Source: Endomychus coccineus (taxonomy: Eukaryota; Arthropoda; Insecta; Coleoptera; Endomychidae). Taken from it: 64,000 nucleotides of DNA. Under the pieces are notes generated by a model. It made no database searches and was not told the origin of the DNA. It saw only the letters and a list, made by a program, of their open reading frames with translations. Where the stretch lies: positions 156,338,388-156,402,387 of the forward strand of contig OY294068.1 in NCBI GenBank assembly GCA_958510875.1, given 5' to 3'. The position numbers and the translations under genes are program-made. Positions 23,647 through 36,560 of the stretch are shown here, in pieces; the stretch's first letter is position 1, and each line of letters starts with the position of its first letter.

Positions 23647-24680
23647 TTTCAGGAAGACCTCACGTAATTCAGGTGACGATAGATTTTACAAAAATAATCA
23701 GATTTTTCATATAAACTGTGGTCCTAGCATCTTCCGTTTCGGAGATACGCCGGCGTCCAATTAAATTTTTTTCAAACGAAATTTTGCTGTAGCTCCTGTG
23801 GAGTTACAGATATTTCGTTGAATTCTGATACTCGGGGATACTTCGCCGAATAAGATGGTTCAGTTAGTTTCAGATTATGCGGTAGAGGGCGCTGGGTGCG
23901 CGACTTTTAGGCGTTTCTTTTAGCTTCAACGTTTTTGGGAATATTTTTTTTCTTTGCACATTTTCCTGGCTTACAATTTTATTGGTAACAAAGAATGTAC
24001 TCGTGTTGAGGTTCTCAAAATCTCATCGTTTTCGAGAAAAACGCGTTTGAATGAACATACGCGATTTGGATAGTAAGTAAATTTATAATGAGTTTTTGTT
24101 TTGTTCATTTAAACGCGTTTCTCCGGAAATTCTCGCATTAAGATGTATCTTTGTTAACATGATTAGAAAGGTTGGACAATTTTACATCATTTTGGCTCAA
24201 ACCTCATTGGCATACCGACCTTCATATTGAAAGTGTAATAATTTAAATCGATTTAACTTCTGAACGACTCATTCGATTTCAGTAAACTTTAGTTTGTATA
24301 GAAGAGAAGGTACGTACTTTCAATTGTCGTATCTATTGATACACGATAGTTCCTAATAAAATTGCTAGAGGTGGTAATTTGTAATGATAACGGTTTTATT
24401 GATTTTATACCAAAAACTTAAATCATACGGTATAGCTATGACATGATAATCGGAAATTAGATTAAATTTGCAAAAAATGGTCTTATTCGGCGTCTTCTGA
24501 AACTCACGAGTACCCGATTCCAATGAAATATCTGTAGCTGCACAGAACCTAAAGCAAAATTTCGTAAAAAAAAATTAAATTCAACGCGAAACGAAAAAAG
24601 ATAGGACCGTAGTTTATATGAGAAATCTGATTATTCTACCGTCCCCTGCATTCACGGGAGGTCTTTCTGAAACACCCTGT
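23647..24680. mobile_element. Palindromic MITE of about 1 kb
   Basis: Left GTTTCAGGAAGACCTCACG and right CGGGAGGTCTTTCTGAAAC are inverted counterparts. Inner blocks around 23720 (AACTGTGGTCCTA) and 23850 (CTTCGCCGAATAAGA) also recur inverted near 24610 and 24485. The right end is ACACCCTG followed by TA. No gene. Confidence 0.72.
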
Positions 24681-24966
24681 ATATACCTACATATTTTCTC
24701 GTTTTCTGGCAAGAAACCGTTAATATCTCAGCAATTATGCTTTTTTATGAAACATTCAAGAGAATCAAAGCTGTTTCTTGGATAATTTCCTATAAGATGA
24801 CATTATTTAAAACTGTTAATTCTCATTAGTTTTTTCGGAAAAATTAGGTCAAATATTGCTACAAAAGTTGTTGTTGAAAGGCCAAATACCAGGTCTACTC
24901 AATTCGTTGGTGATGTTTTTCGTAGTAAAAGATTCAGGAAATGCCTATCTGGAAAGCTTGGCAATA

Positions 24967-26100
24967 TTATATATTGAAATTTTTCTTCCAGTAGGTATTG
25001 TTCAGATGCCAATCATTGAATGTTATTTTCAGTTTCCCTTCAAAAGGACCAAATACACTTACGTCCAGAGGTTGTAGTTTCTGAGACGTGTGTGGTGGTA
25101 ACGACAAATAAACAAGGTCATTTTCCCTGGAGAAATTGATTGCTTCGATAGAGATATGCGATTCGTGGTTGTCACATAATGATAAGATACGATTTTCTTT
25201 CGAACGTAAAGTATGTTTTTTTATATGTTTCAACATTTCTATGAACAACTCCGCATTCATCCAGTATGATCGATTAGCAAGTCCCACAGTGCCTTCAGGG
25301 CCACCATTTAAAAACTGGCCCTGATAGTGTACGCGTGGGAACACATAAACCGGTGGCAATGTGTTTCCTGCGGCAGGGACAATTCCACAAAATATAACTA
25401 ACTCACCGCGCTAGCCGGAGACAAGTTGCCCAACTTGTCGCTCTTTGTTGTTTGCTAAGGGATGTTCAAAACAGCTGTAATTCCTGTTTTATCCATATTA
25501 ATAATACGATCGGGGGGAAATGGTAACCCTGTCAACACATCTTCATAATTTTCAAAAAAACAACTAATAGCCGTTTTATTGAAAGAAAAAGATCTTGCCG
25601 AGCTGGTGTTCTCCGTCTTCCTCAAACTAAAATTCGAGTTCCGCTAACGTGAAGCAATTAACCAGTCAATACCAGCCGTCTTCTTGTCATCCCAAGAGTG
25701 AGGATATTTAGTTGCTAATTATTTTGCGTATTCAAAAGCCATCCGTCGAGTTTGGGTCAGCGTCAAGCCATAGTGCATTTTGCTGCTTTTCATTATATAT
25801 TCTTTAAGTGTCATTTCTTGTTCTTCAATGGAAACCTGTGATGTTGTATATTTTGTCAGATACGCGTTAATCTTCTTGGTTTTTCTTCATTCCGTTCTGC
25901 ATTTTTGTGGGTTTTTCAATTCGATGTCGAGATTTTTCAATCATACTTTATTTGCTGCTTTTCTAATCGATAAAGTTCTATGGAGGACTTCATTTACTGC
26001 GGACGCAACAACCTCTTCATCTTTTTCACTCCTATTAGTCTTTTTCTTGTTATTCCTTACGATATTTTCTGAAAAGATATATTACAAAAGTCGCAGATAG
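24967..26100 (-). pseudogene. Pogo/CENP-B-like (DDE_1) transposase relic
   Basis: In transcription order the minus strand gives a psq-type helix-turn-helix piece near 25980-25930 (SIRKAANKV), an LRKTEN / FSFNKTA segment (25630-25560), MDKTGITAV with the first catalytic Asp (25510-25470), AAGNTLPPVYVFPRVHYQGQ (25370-25320), LCDNHESH with the second Asp and QPLDVSVFGPFEG with the third. I count 35 residues between the last two. Stops and frame changes interrupt it upstream of 25380; the C-terminal 130 codons (25359-24967) are open. The part upstream of 25602 lies in the tandem duplication described next. Confidence 0.82.
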
Positions 26101-27553
26101 TTCTTCAATTTATAAGGGGCACATTGATACGCATCAAACTACCCCAAGCATCAATGTATCAATACGCCCACCGATTCCAATTATAGAAAAATTAACCTCA
26201 AAAATAAACTACAAGAGATTGCCGTTCGCTCTTCCGCGGCGATGTCATGTTCCAAGTTTCAAGACTATTAAATGCTTAACTCAAATGTATAGAAATAACT
26301 ATAGGCGTGAAAAGACGTCAAAAATTATTTTCTACGTCATGATCAGAATTTGTTTCTCTTCATCTACCTCAGTACAATAAGTCTTTTTCTTGTTATTCCT
26401 CACCATATTTTTTGAAGAGAAATATTACAAACGTCGCAGATAGTTCTTCTAATTACGAGGGGCATATTGATACGCATCAAATTGCCCCATGCATGAATGT
26501 AATGAACTGCACCATGCATTAATGTACCAAACCGCCCACCGATCTCAATTATGGAAACATTAATCTCAAAAATAAACTACAAGAGATTGGAAAAATGTTT
26601 TGCACCTATACAGTCATCATACATGTACTTACCTAGTAGAAAAGGAATATCACTATAAACATTAAATTTATGGATCAGATTGTTTCAAAGCCCAGTGCGT
26701 TTAAATTTACTTGAACGGCTCGTAAAACTATTTAGGTTTATCAACTGCGTATAGATGGCACTGCAGGGTCTACCATTTCCGCTGGTACAATTTAGCTCAC
26801 AAGCGCCATCCACTACAAGGTGTTTGCATTTTTTAGCTGCTTTACTTATGCACCGAGTAGTGGTATATCTTTGTTCCCCTTGTATCAATCTGCCCAACTC
26901 CCCCTATAATAAGGATAACAATTTTGGCATATTTGTTTCCTTCGTAATATGAAGAATCGTAAGTTTTTTGGGCAATCAATATCACTTCCAAAGCCTTCCG
27001 AGAAAAAAAAATCTTTCCATGAATAGTATACGAAATTAGAAGATCTGCGCTTTCAAACTTTTCTCGGATTTGACAACTTGAGAACCGAAATATGATAACT
27101 ATTACGTCGTTTATCGACGATGTTTTCCAAACCTATCCTCAAGTTTATCGATCAATTTTGGGTTTCTTTGGCAGATGTTGACATATTGACAGGTTGAAAA
27201 AAATCAAAGTCTTCTATGGTATATAACCCTTTTCCTCCATTTGGGCTTACAAGTGAACTTGTTACATCATTGAAAAGGTAATGGATGGGGCTATTCAAAA
27301 CTGCAAAAAATCAATATGGCGCACATAAGACAAAATAGGGTTGAAGATGATTTAAAAAAAAATGAAACGTCTTGGAGAATTTTCGACTTCGCCAAAAGAT
27401 GGAGCCAAAAGTTCCAATGAGTATTGATAGATTTTTATAACCTTTGAAAAAAAGTAGTAAAACAATAAAAACGAAGAACCTTAAATTTCCGTTTGTCCGC
27501 CATATTTCCGGAAGTACCAAAGATAACTTCTATTGATAAACGCAAATTACCGG
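25602..27553 (+). repeat. Tandem duplication, unit 1 (1.95 kb)
   Basis: From GCTGGTGTTCTCCGTCTTCC to AAATTACCGGG this stretch is repeated directly at 27554-29271 with only scattered differences. It includes the 5-prime part of the pogo relic. Within it, a block of about 200 bp occurs twice (26030-26223 and 26377-26590: TTCTTGTTATTCCT through AAACTACAAGAGATTG). About 215 bp at 26660-26874 are absent from unit 2. Confidence 0.88.
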
Positions 27554-28050
27554 GCTGGTGTTCTCCGTCTTCCTCAAACTAAAATTCGAGTTCCGCTAAC
27601 GTGAAGCATTTAGCCAGTCAATACCAGCCGTCTTCTTGTCATCCCAGGAGTGAGGATATTTAGTTGCTAATTATTTTGCGTATTCAAAAGCCATCCGTCG
27701 AGTTTGGGTCAGCGTCAAGCCATAGTGCATTTTGCTGCTTTTCATTATATATTCTTTAAGTGTCATTTCTTGTTCTTTAGTGAAAACCTGTGATGTTGTA
27801 TATTTTGTCAGATACGTTAATCTTCTTGGTTTTTCTTCATTCCGTTCTGCATTTTTGCGGGTTTTTCAATTCGATGTCGAGGTTTTTCAATCATACTTCA
27901 TTTGCTGCTTTTCTAATCGATAAGGTTCTATGGAGGACTTCATTTACTGCAGACGCAACAATCTCTTCATCTTTTTCAGTCCTATTAGTCTTTTTCTTGT
28001 TATTCCTTACGATATTTTCTGAAAAGAAATATTACAAAAGTCGCAGATAG
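27554..28050 (-). pseudogene. Second copy of the pogo-like transposase 5-prime part
   Basis: Same minus-strand content as 25602-26100, including the helix-turn-helix remnant. The catalytic part is absent because the duplication boundary cuts the gene. It has no independent function. Confidence 0.75.
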
Positions 28051-29271
28051 TTCTTCAATTTATAAGGATCACATTGATACGCATCAAACTACCCCATGCA
28101 TCAATGTATCAATACGCCCACCGATTCCAATTATAGAAAAATTAACCTCAAAAATAAACTACAAGAGATTGCCGTCGGCTCTTCCGCGGTGATGTCATGT
28201 TCCAAGTTTCAAGACTATTGAATGTTTAACTTAAATGTATAGAAATAACTATAGGCGTGAAAAGACGTCAAAAATTATTTTCTACGTCATGATCAGAATT
28301 TGTTCATCTTCATCTACCTCAGTCCAATTAGTCTTTTTCTTGTTATTCCTCACCATATTTTATGAAGAGAAATATCACAAAAGTCGCAGATAGTTCTTCT
28401 AATCATGAGGGGCATATTGATACGCATCAAACTGCCCCATGCATGAATGTAACAAACTGCACCATGCATTAATGTACCAAACCGCCCACCGATATTAATT
28501 ATGGAAACATTAATCTCAGAAATAAACTACAAGAGATTGGAAAAATATTTTGCATCTGTACAGCCATCACACATGTACTTACCTAGTAGAAAAGGAATAT
28601 CACTATAAAATGTGCCCCTTGTATCAATCTGCCCAACTCCCCCTATAATAAGGATAACAATTTTGGCATATTTGTTTCCTTCGTAATATGAAGAATAGTA
28701 AGTTTTTTGGGCAATCAATATCACTTCCAATGCCTTCCGAGAAAAAAAAAGAAGATCTGAGCTTTCAAACTTTTCTCGGATTTGACAACTTGAGAACCGA
28801 AATATGATAACTATTACGTCGTTTGTCGACGATGTTTTCCAAACCTATCCTCAAGTTTATCGATCTGAAAATTTTGGGTTTCTTTGGTAGATGTTGACAT
28901 ATTGACAGGTTGAAAAAAATCAAAGTCTTCTATGGTATATAACCCTTTTCCTTCAGTTGGGCTTACAAGTGAACTTGTTACATCATTGAAAAGGTAATGG
29001 ATAGGGCTATTCAAAACTGCAAAAAATCAATATGGCGCACATAAGACAAAATAGGGTTGAAGATGATTTAAAAAAAAACGAAACGTCTTGGAGAATTTTC
29101 GACTTCGCCAAAAGATGGAGCTCAAAAGTTCCAATGAGTATTGATAGATTTTTATAACCTTTGAAAAAAAGTAGTAAAAAAATAAAAACGAAGAACCTTA
29201 AATTTCCGTTTGTCCGCCATATTTCCGGAAGTACCAAAGATAACTTCAATTGATAAACGCAAATTACCGGG
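27554..29271 (+). repeat. Tandem duplication, unit 2 (1.72 kb)
   Basis: Direct copy of 25602-27553, joined without spacer. It has the same nested pair of blocks (27983-28175 and 28330-28540) but only a few bases where unit 1 has 26660-26874. The high similarity implies a fairly recent duplication. Confidence 0.88.
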
Positions 29272-30050
29272 CTCACCGATAGGCAACTTTGCCCCAATTC
29301 AACCATTTTAGTATCTTTTAAGTTTCCGAGATATCAATGATGAGAGTCGAATATGAAACACTATTTGAGGCAGTTTTGAATAATGCTTATCCCTTGCACC
29401 GAGCAACCAATCATATACCGACAAATTCGTTTATAACAACATGTGTCACATCATAGTTTGATTACAATGAACAGGGGCAAGAAATCATCCTAGAGGCGCT
29501 GTCCGTGACATGAATAGTGAGTAAGTTGGGAAAAGATAGCATGAACACGTTTGCAGTAAGACGGAAGCTTATAAAAATGACGGAAAGCAGTTGGGATTGA
29601 GATGGAATTTCTATCTGACCTGTGGGTATACCTAACCTAGTATCGGTGTTTTGAGTTGATGTTACAATAATTGTTATTGTAAATTATATTTATTGTTGTG
29701 TTGTTAAGTAGGGTGAAGGTATAAAAATGTGTCAAGTAGCCACAAATGATGTAAAGATACAGGTAATGTGAGAGATTGTATAGGCGTATTCAACTAATTT
29801 GAGATTTTCCACACAATGATAACAATATAATTGTTCTGAAAATAGCAAGTTTTCAAGAGATAAATGTATAAAGAAACAAATACAGAAAACACAATTACAA
29901 AAACGCTCAGGTAACCTGCACAAACTGTCGAATCTATAAATAACAAATGTCAAGAAATAAAACGCACTAACCGACAACATCGTAAACAATTACAAATTAG
30001 CACTACACTGATTAATTTCTCTAGAAACATTCACAAATGAACAAAACTAA
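29272..30050. other. Unassigned DNA
   Basis: An 85-codon minus frame at 29732-29989 has no motif. It may include eroded PLE sequence leading to 30060-30370. Confidence 0.35.
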
Positions 30051-30259
30051 TAATTAGTCAGAGACCGGTTGTTTGTGTGGAAAGAGCTGAGAAGCGAAGA
30101 ATATAAAAAATCTACCTATTTATAAAGTAAAACATTACTCTGCTTGTATTTATCTAAAAGTCTTTATTTACCAAATGTAAGAACTCAAAATTTCGATTGA
30201 ATTAGTGGCCCGTCTCTAATAAATATAATAAATATTTGGCATGATGGGAGTCGAGTATG

Positions 30260-30358
30260 TTATTTATATAACTCCTAAGATGTTCACTCACTCTGCTAAA
30301 GTAAGACCTACCACTTTGACCTAGATAAAAGTTTGAACAAGATGTACAATTTACTTTT
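30260..30358 (-). pseudogene. GIY-YIG fragment of another PLE
   Basis: The minus-strand translation reads KVNCTSCSNFYLGQSGR and SRVSEHLRSY. The Cys-x-x-Cys, YLGQ and EHLRSY order is the PLE GIY-YIG core. It differs from the neighbouring copy at 30659-31084, so at least one more family is present. Only about 33 codons are readable. Confidence 0.7.
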
Positions 30359-30544
30359 TACACTCTAGATTTTTTTCTACTTTCCGTCTTACGTAGTTTT
30401 GTTATTTTTCAAATATTAACCAACTGTGTTAGTGCCTTTGAAAGGAGTAGTAAAATTGATCCTGCTTAATTCAACTTTAATATCATTTGAGATTTTACCA
30501 AAATATATGATAAACTATAAAAGAGTTCATACTGTGGATATATC

Positions 30545-32660
30545 ATGGCACTATTGAGAACAAATAATCACCCTTATCCACTAAAAATACCATTAATGTA
30601 CTGGCTACCAAGTAGCCATCATCAGAGTTAGTTAAATTATAAACCAAAATGTGCCTGTTTAAATACTATTTGGGGATGATAATGTAAACAATGGGTTACC
30701 CTCAGCTGAAGATGAATCGGAATTTAATGAATTGCTTTTTCGTTTATACATTTTCGTTGCCCTTAAATTACCTAGATAAGTGTCTGTACTGTGTTTTGAA
30801 AGTGATAAACTTTCTTGAGAAATGGTGTGACCTGTATTCAAAATATGTTCGGCTACCGCTGATTTTCCATCATTATTTTTCTTTAAGTGGGCATAATGTT
30901 CCTTATAATGAGTTAAAATGTTATAACTAGTTTGACCCATATAGAATTTTAAACATGAATCACAATTGATTTTGTAAATCCCGGATTTATCAAAATTGGA
31001 AACTTTATCAAAGGTGTTGCCTAAACGATGTTTCAGCTTGTTCTTACATCTATAAACTGGTTGTATCGCAAATTTATAAAACAAACTATTAATTTATTAA
31101 TTATTGAAGAATGATAAGTGAAACTTTTGAATTTTATTGAAGTATTTGAAGGTAATAAATAGCCCTAATTTGGTTAGTTGGCTACGTTCCGAATTCCTTT
31201 TTTGTTTGGAAATTAAAATTATTGTTCAAAGATTTGTGGTAACCATTGTCCAACGCAATTTGCTGAAGTTTCTCAATTTCATTGTAATAATTTTGCTGGA
31301 TCAAAGAGACGTTCAATAATATATGAACAAGACTATTCAATAGAGCTGTTCCATAATTCATTGGTGTAACTGATACCGCAGGAGTATACCTATTTGCTTG
31401 AGTGGGTTTTCTGTATATAACGAGTTTCAAGTGATTACCATATTTTATAATGTTTATATCAAGGGAAGGAAGTTGATTATCTGATTCTATTCTGACAGTG
31501 AATCTCAGTAAATCAAATTGGCTATTAGACGTGTTCAAAAAGTCAATCAAAATCTTTACTTGTAATCGCGAAAATGTTAACATATCTGTACCAAACTTTT
31601 GGAAACTGATTCAATTCTGATTTTAAGGAGTTTTCAAGTTCGCTTAGAAAAATATTGGCCAAAAAAGAAGAGAGTGGATTGCCCATTGCACATCCAATTG
31701 TTTGTTTATAGTAGTTTTTGTTTAAAAGTAGAATAATTCATACATAAAGATGTAACATCACGTTTTCTGTGCAGTATCCTGTGTAGTTTCTATCGGGGAT
31801 ATTAATATTTGAAAGCCATTCCTTCAGAACCTTCTTCGAATGTTTATCGACTCAGAGTATTTTAAATAGTGAAACAACATCTAATGAAACGAGAATATCA
31901 CAAGCTTCAATTTTGAAATCTTTCAATTTTGCAATACGTTTCAAAGAATTCTCCACAGACAAACTTGGTGCGTCTTGGAAGTTGCTAAATTCCTCCATCA
32001 ACCATTTTGTTATGTTATACGTAAGACAATTAATGTTTGAAATCATTTGTCATGGAATTACCTGGCTTATGAATCTTAGATAAGCAATACAGCTCAGGAA
32101 GATTAGGATTTGAAAAAAATTTGTATTTTAAATTGTCGGAGATTACAGGTGTACAGGATTTTTTGAATTGTTGACTAGTTTCATGCATTTTGATAACGAA
32201 TTCCTGGATATTTGTTCATAGGGGCCTTCATTTAATAAGGTATCTACCGAATTGTGATAATCCTCTTTGCTCATAATTACGAAGGAATTTTTCTTACCTG
32301 CTTTCAAGTAATAGTCTTTTTCTTTCAATGATTTACAGATATTATTGAAGTTATCGGAGGAACTATTATATGATTTATTTAAATGTTCAAGAATAGTCTT
32401 GGATTTATCACTATTAACAGCTTTATGTGAGAGACCAATTTGTATTTTAAACATTATCAATTAAATCTTCCCTAGGTAATTTCTTAGAATCAATCAAGTA
32501 CTGAGGACCCTTCGGCTAACATTATTATCCTCAAATAGTATTTAAGCAGGCACATTTTTATTTATAATTTAGTTTGCTAAATTGGCTACTTGGTAGCCGA
32601 AAGGTCCTCAGTACTTTGATACTATTTTTAGTGAATAAGGTTGATTATTTCTTATCAATA
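30545..32660 (-). mobile_element. Penelope-like element, decayed
   Basis: Transcribed right to left, it has a terminal-repeat piece at about 32488-32660, a reverse transcriptase relic, a GIY-YIG domain and a terminal-repeat piece at about 30545-30690. The terminal pieces contain the GGCTAC-TTG-GTAGCC stem of the hammerhead-like motif: complete GAAAGGTCCTC side at 32586-32615, CTGATGA side at 30594-30630. The two ends are in opposite orientation at the right terminus (32493-32520 against 32586-32620), as is usual for PLE pseudo-LTR arrangements. Confidence 0.8.
30659..32460 (-). pseudogene. PLE polyprotein relic: reverse transcriptase plus GIY-YIG
   Basis: In order: an N-terminal segment (32460-32143), the palm start with SLDVVSLF (32046-31852), IGCAMGNPLSSFLANIFL (about 31690-31640), the active-site region where the family YVDD has become YVNIF (about 31590), LPSLDINI, VIYRKPTQANRY (31583-31182) and a GIY-YIG domain with SGIYKINCDSC and YKEHYAHL (31084-30659). 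Loss of the catalytic Asp pair and several frame changes make it inactive. The GIY-YIG portion alone is still open for 141 codons. Confidence 0.85.
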
Positions 32661-34369
32661 CAGTATATGATGTTTCTATAATTTTGCTATCTTTTGTGAT
32701 TTAGGGGAACATTTCTTCAATAGCAATATTATATTCCTTGTTTTTCCACATATTATCTATCATATTGTGGTTTTATGAAAGTTACACCCTTTTTGAAAAT
32801 TTGGGCTGACCTTGGAATATACACTAGTTTATCTACCATATGATATGCTACTGGTTTGTGACAAATTGGATGGTTGAAATTACTTATAGTGATATCGGTG
32901 TGAGAAAAAGAAGGGAAATTAAAAAATTTATATCTGTTATACAATGTTTGTTAGATTATTAATCAAGAAAAATGATTCATTATTCAGTGTGGTTTCCATT
33001 TGTAATATGGATTTTCAATAAGTGAAGATCACTTCAATATTGTAATCGTGAACAATGATTCAGAGTAAATAAAAGTATCAAATTAGGTTTTGGCCTAAAT
33101 TGGTATTATAACATCTTCGATGTCGATGACGTACATCGGTTTCTATTTTATTTTAGCCTGTCGCATTTCAACTTGAGGCAAAGTTAAGGATGTCAAACTA
33201 TTAAGTGATAAAAGTTTTCAAAATTTTACTACAAGAATACTAGCCTACTTTTACATGAAATTACGCAGAAAAAATTTCCCCTCATAAAAATGGAAGTCAG
33301 TTGTTTTCAAAGGAAACTGTCGGTATTTCCGAAGTATATTCATTAAACGATTACAATAACCGTTAAAAATTTTTATCTGTGTAATTAGAAATAACAGCCG
33401 AAGATTTACATCGCAATAGTATCCAAAGTGGCATGGAAAAGCATTGTGAAAACTGTCAGTGTTTCCAAGGTACAAACACTTGACATGACATCCAATTTCA
33501 AACGAGAATTACTACCACAAATTCGTTCCAGTTCAAGCGGTGAAGTGGTATCCTGTTGCGCATTATTAATACATGGTTCGTTTGAACTGCAACATGTTAC
33601 TTTCGGTTCGCTTTAACGAGCCGCTGCGCCGGTTAATTTGGCAACTGATGATTTTGAACTTTCATCAATTTTTATCGATAAAACACGACCACGGAATTTA
33701 TACCTTCGCTAATTGGAAATTTGTCAAGCCTCTTGCCGGACTACAAAGTTCTATTTATAGATGAAAGCTTAATATTCATCGTATGGATAAACCTAATTAT
33801 GTTGTCGACATGTGAAAAGGGTGAAGGAGTTTAGTATACATGATCTTGAATATGCAGAAAGGTGAAAATTGTGCGCTTGCAAACGTTGCAACGGATCATC
33901 AAGTACATAAATTTCCAGGAAATAAAGCCACCAGGCTTTTCACCTGAATGCATTCCGAAGTGATGGAATAACTAAGGTTATGTGTTGATCATTTGGAGGT
34001 TAAGTAATCGATATCTCAATATAATCTCACATGATTACTGATATTCCCCTTACGGTATAATCAAACTAAAATTTTGCTAAGAAAAAACAAGCACCTCTGA
34101 GCAGGATGATTATATTTTCATGGTGCTCAATCTGTTCTTCTCCAAAAATTACGCCGACTCCATTATGGTTGATCGCGACTTATCAGATGCAGATTCAAAA
34201 TTAAATTCTACACCAAAAAACTCACTTACTATTCAGCTGAACCTCGCTTAGATGAAGCAATTGATGTTCGAAATAGAGGGTACTATTTTTTATGGAAGTC
34301 GAATTTGGAATAACCCCGTTTTTCATCGATGATTTAACAAAACACGCACGTGCCAAACAGAGGCGTTTA
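32661..34369. other. Unassigned DNA of 1.7 kb
   Basis: Several frames of 60-75 codons on both strands, none with a recognisable motif. No clear repeats. Confidence 0.35.
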
Positions 34370-35310
34370 AGGATTGCACTATTTGCAATGAGACCCAGCT
34401 TGTAGTAGATGTGGAGAAGCGGACGAAACTGCCTCTCACATCCTAGTAGAATGTCCAGCACTGGCTCTTCTCTTAGGCTACAACACCTCGGCAGCACAGA
34501 TATGCCGCTTGAAGTCATAAGAGATACCAGTACATGCAAAAGCAGTAGTGCCATCAGCACTGCTGGACTGATTCTTGTCTGCTGGACTGATTCTTGTAAT
34601 AAGGGGCGAACAACGGACCCAATGAAACTGTCTGAGTGTTCCGAACTTGCCCGCCCCCATTTTGATTCATTGATAGCTGAGTGGTAGATAGTTCCCTCTA
34701 TCTTGGTCAATATGTCCTCACAACATGACAGTTAACGCTAGAACTGGCGAAACGTTCTTGATAAGTGGCGTCTTTCAATAAGCTAAGCCGCAAAAGAAAA
34801 TGGGGCAAAAATACCATCTCAACACTCAGTAGAAAGGCCATTGAATGATATACTGATGGCTCTAAAACAACATAAAGAGCTGGAATAAAAATATATGAGC
34901 CATAACCGAAAACTCTGAACTTTTTCAATAGGAAATTCACACTGTAGGAGAAAGTGTCCAGTCAGATCTAACGACTGTATCAACCTAAACAAACTCAGAA
35001 TATAAACGTGAATCCTTGCAGGGCACTGCTAGTTCAAAGAAGAAGCTCGAATTAGAAGAGCAAGAACAATGCAAGTTCTGCGAAGAGAAGAACGAAACTT
35101 CTATCCTCACAGAATTTTCTACCTTGTAGTGGGTATACTACGACACCTAGACGCGTACCAAATAGAAGTGGGAAGTCCTGAATGGCCCATCAACAGAAGG
35201 GGACATAATAGATCTGATATGTGTGTGCAAATATCCACAACATAGTACAATACAATAGCTAAGTGGTAGATGATTCCCTCTGAGCTGGTCTATGAGTCCT
35301 CACAACATGA
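34370..35310 (+). pseudogene. Non-LTR retrotransposon C-terminal fragments (two pieces)
   Basis: At 34395-34460 the translation gives CSRCGEADETASHILVECPA, the Cys/His tail after RNase H. At 34838 YTDGSK, the first catalytic motif of RNase H, begins a second, internally deleted copy, which reaches another tail at about 35040-35110 (CKFCEEKNETSIL). Both end in a similar 3-prime stretch (AGTGGTAGAT...CCTCACAACATGA at 34680 and 35260). All are stop-ridden. Confidence 0.7.
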
Positions 35311-35374
35311 AAGATGGCGCTCGCTTGGTACAAAATATTTGGGAGAAAACGGCAGGTCAAAAGAAGGCGACATA

Positions 35375-36560
35375 GTAGTTGAAATTATGGAAAATACCAT
35401 CAGACGAGTTGGAAATCGTTTCAAAATAGGCCTCTTATAGACAAGCGAAAATGTTACATTACCGGATAGGAGTGGAACGTTCCAAATGTATGGAGATAAA
35501 AATAAAAAGATTGAGGATTTTGCAGCAGATAATTGCAGGAAAATCGAGAAATATCTGAAAAAGGGATACATTCGTAAGCTGAGTAAAACGGAAACAGAAA
35601 AAAAAATCAAAAATGATATTTACCTTTTGGTGTGGTTCATCCAAATAAATCAGGCAAGCTTAGATTGGTGCTCGGCGATGCCGCAAAGTCAAACGGTATC
35701 AGCCTAAGCGATCAACTTTTACAAGGTTCAGGCTTGTTACCAAATTTGACATCAATTTTATGTAAATTTCGACAGAAGAAAATAGCATTCTGTTCTGACG
35801 TTCGAGAAATGTTTCATCAAGTTCTGAATCGAGACGAAGATTGTTGAGTCCAACGTTTTTTTTGGCGAGGTATGGACAGATCAAAAAAGCCTGATGTGTA
35901 CGGAATGGTATCTATGACATTTGGGACAACATCCGCACCTTCAATGGCCCAGTTTGTTAAAAATAGAATACTATCAAAAGTATCCTGTAGCAGCCAGGCA
36001 ATAAATGAAAAACATTATGTTTATGACTATCTGGATAGCACAGAGACGGGGGAGGAAGCTATCCAACTAATTTCAGAAGTTGTAGATATCCATAGAAAAA
36101 CTGGATTTGAAATCTGTAACTGAATAAGCAATTCGCAAGGAGTTATATAGATATCCATAGAAAAACTGGATTTGAAATCTGTAACTGAATAAGCAATTCG
36201 CAAGGAGTTATATACAACATTTCTGAACAACTCGGTATCTCAAAATCAGAATAATTTAAATTTCCTTCTTCATCAACCTGCGGAAAGACTACTTTCACTC
36301 AACCTTCAGAAAATTGATTCAAAAATCATGGGCAAAATGAAAATACCGACAAAAAGAGAAATTCTTCAGAGTTGTCATTTCTTTGACCCTCTAGATTTTT
36401 TGTCGCCATTAGTGGTGGAGTTCAAAATTTTCATGCAACATTTGTGGAAATTTGGAATCGATTGGGATGATCAAATGTCTAAAGCCGTGAACACGAGAGG
36501 GATGACACTTTTCAAAGAAACATGTGGCCGCTTGAGAAAATACAAAAGGTAATGTAAAGG
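35375..36560 (+). pseudogene. BEL/Pao retrotransposon reverse transcriptase relic
   Basis: The translation keeps IRRVGNRFKIGLL, YLKKGYIRKLS, VHPNKSGKLRLV, SDVREMFHQV, VSMTFGTTSAPSMAQFVKN and then YVYDYLDS, where the family active site is YVDDYLDS. The first Asp of the pair is thus replaced by Tyr. Downstream, PTKREILQSCHFFDPLDFLS is the BEL/Pao motif after the palm. Frame changes occur near 35630 and 35845. Protease, RNase H and integrase are missing or unreadable. Confidence 0.86.
36083..36212 (+). repeat. 65-bp tandem duplication within the BEL/Pao relic
   Basis: The stretch starting TAGATATCCATAG at 36083 is repeated exactly from 36148. It lies just after the active-site region and adds stops. 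Confidence 0.9.
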
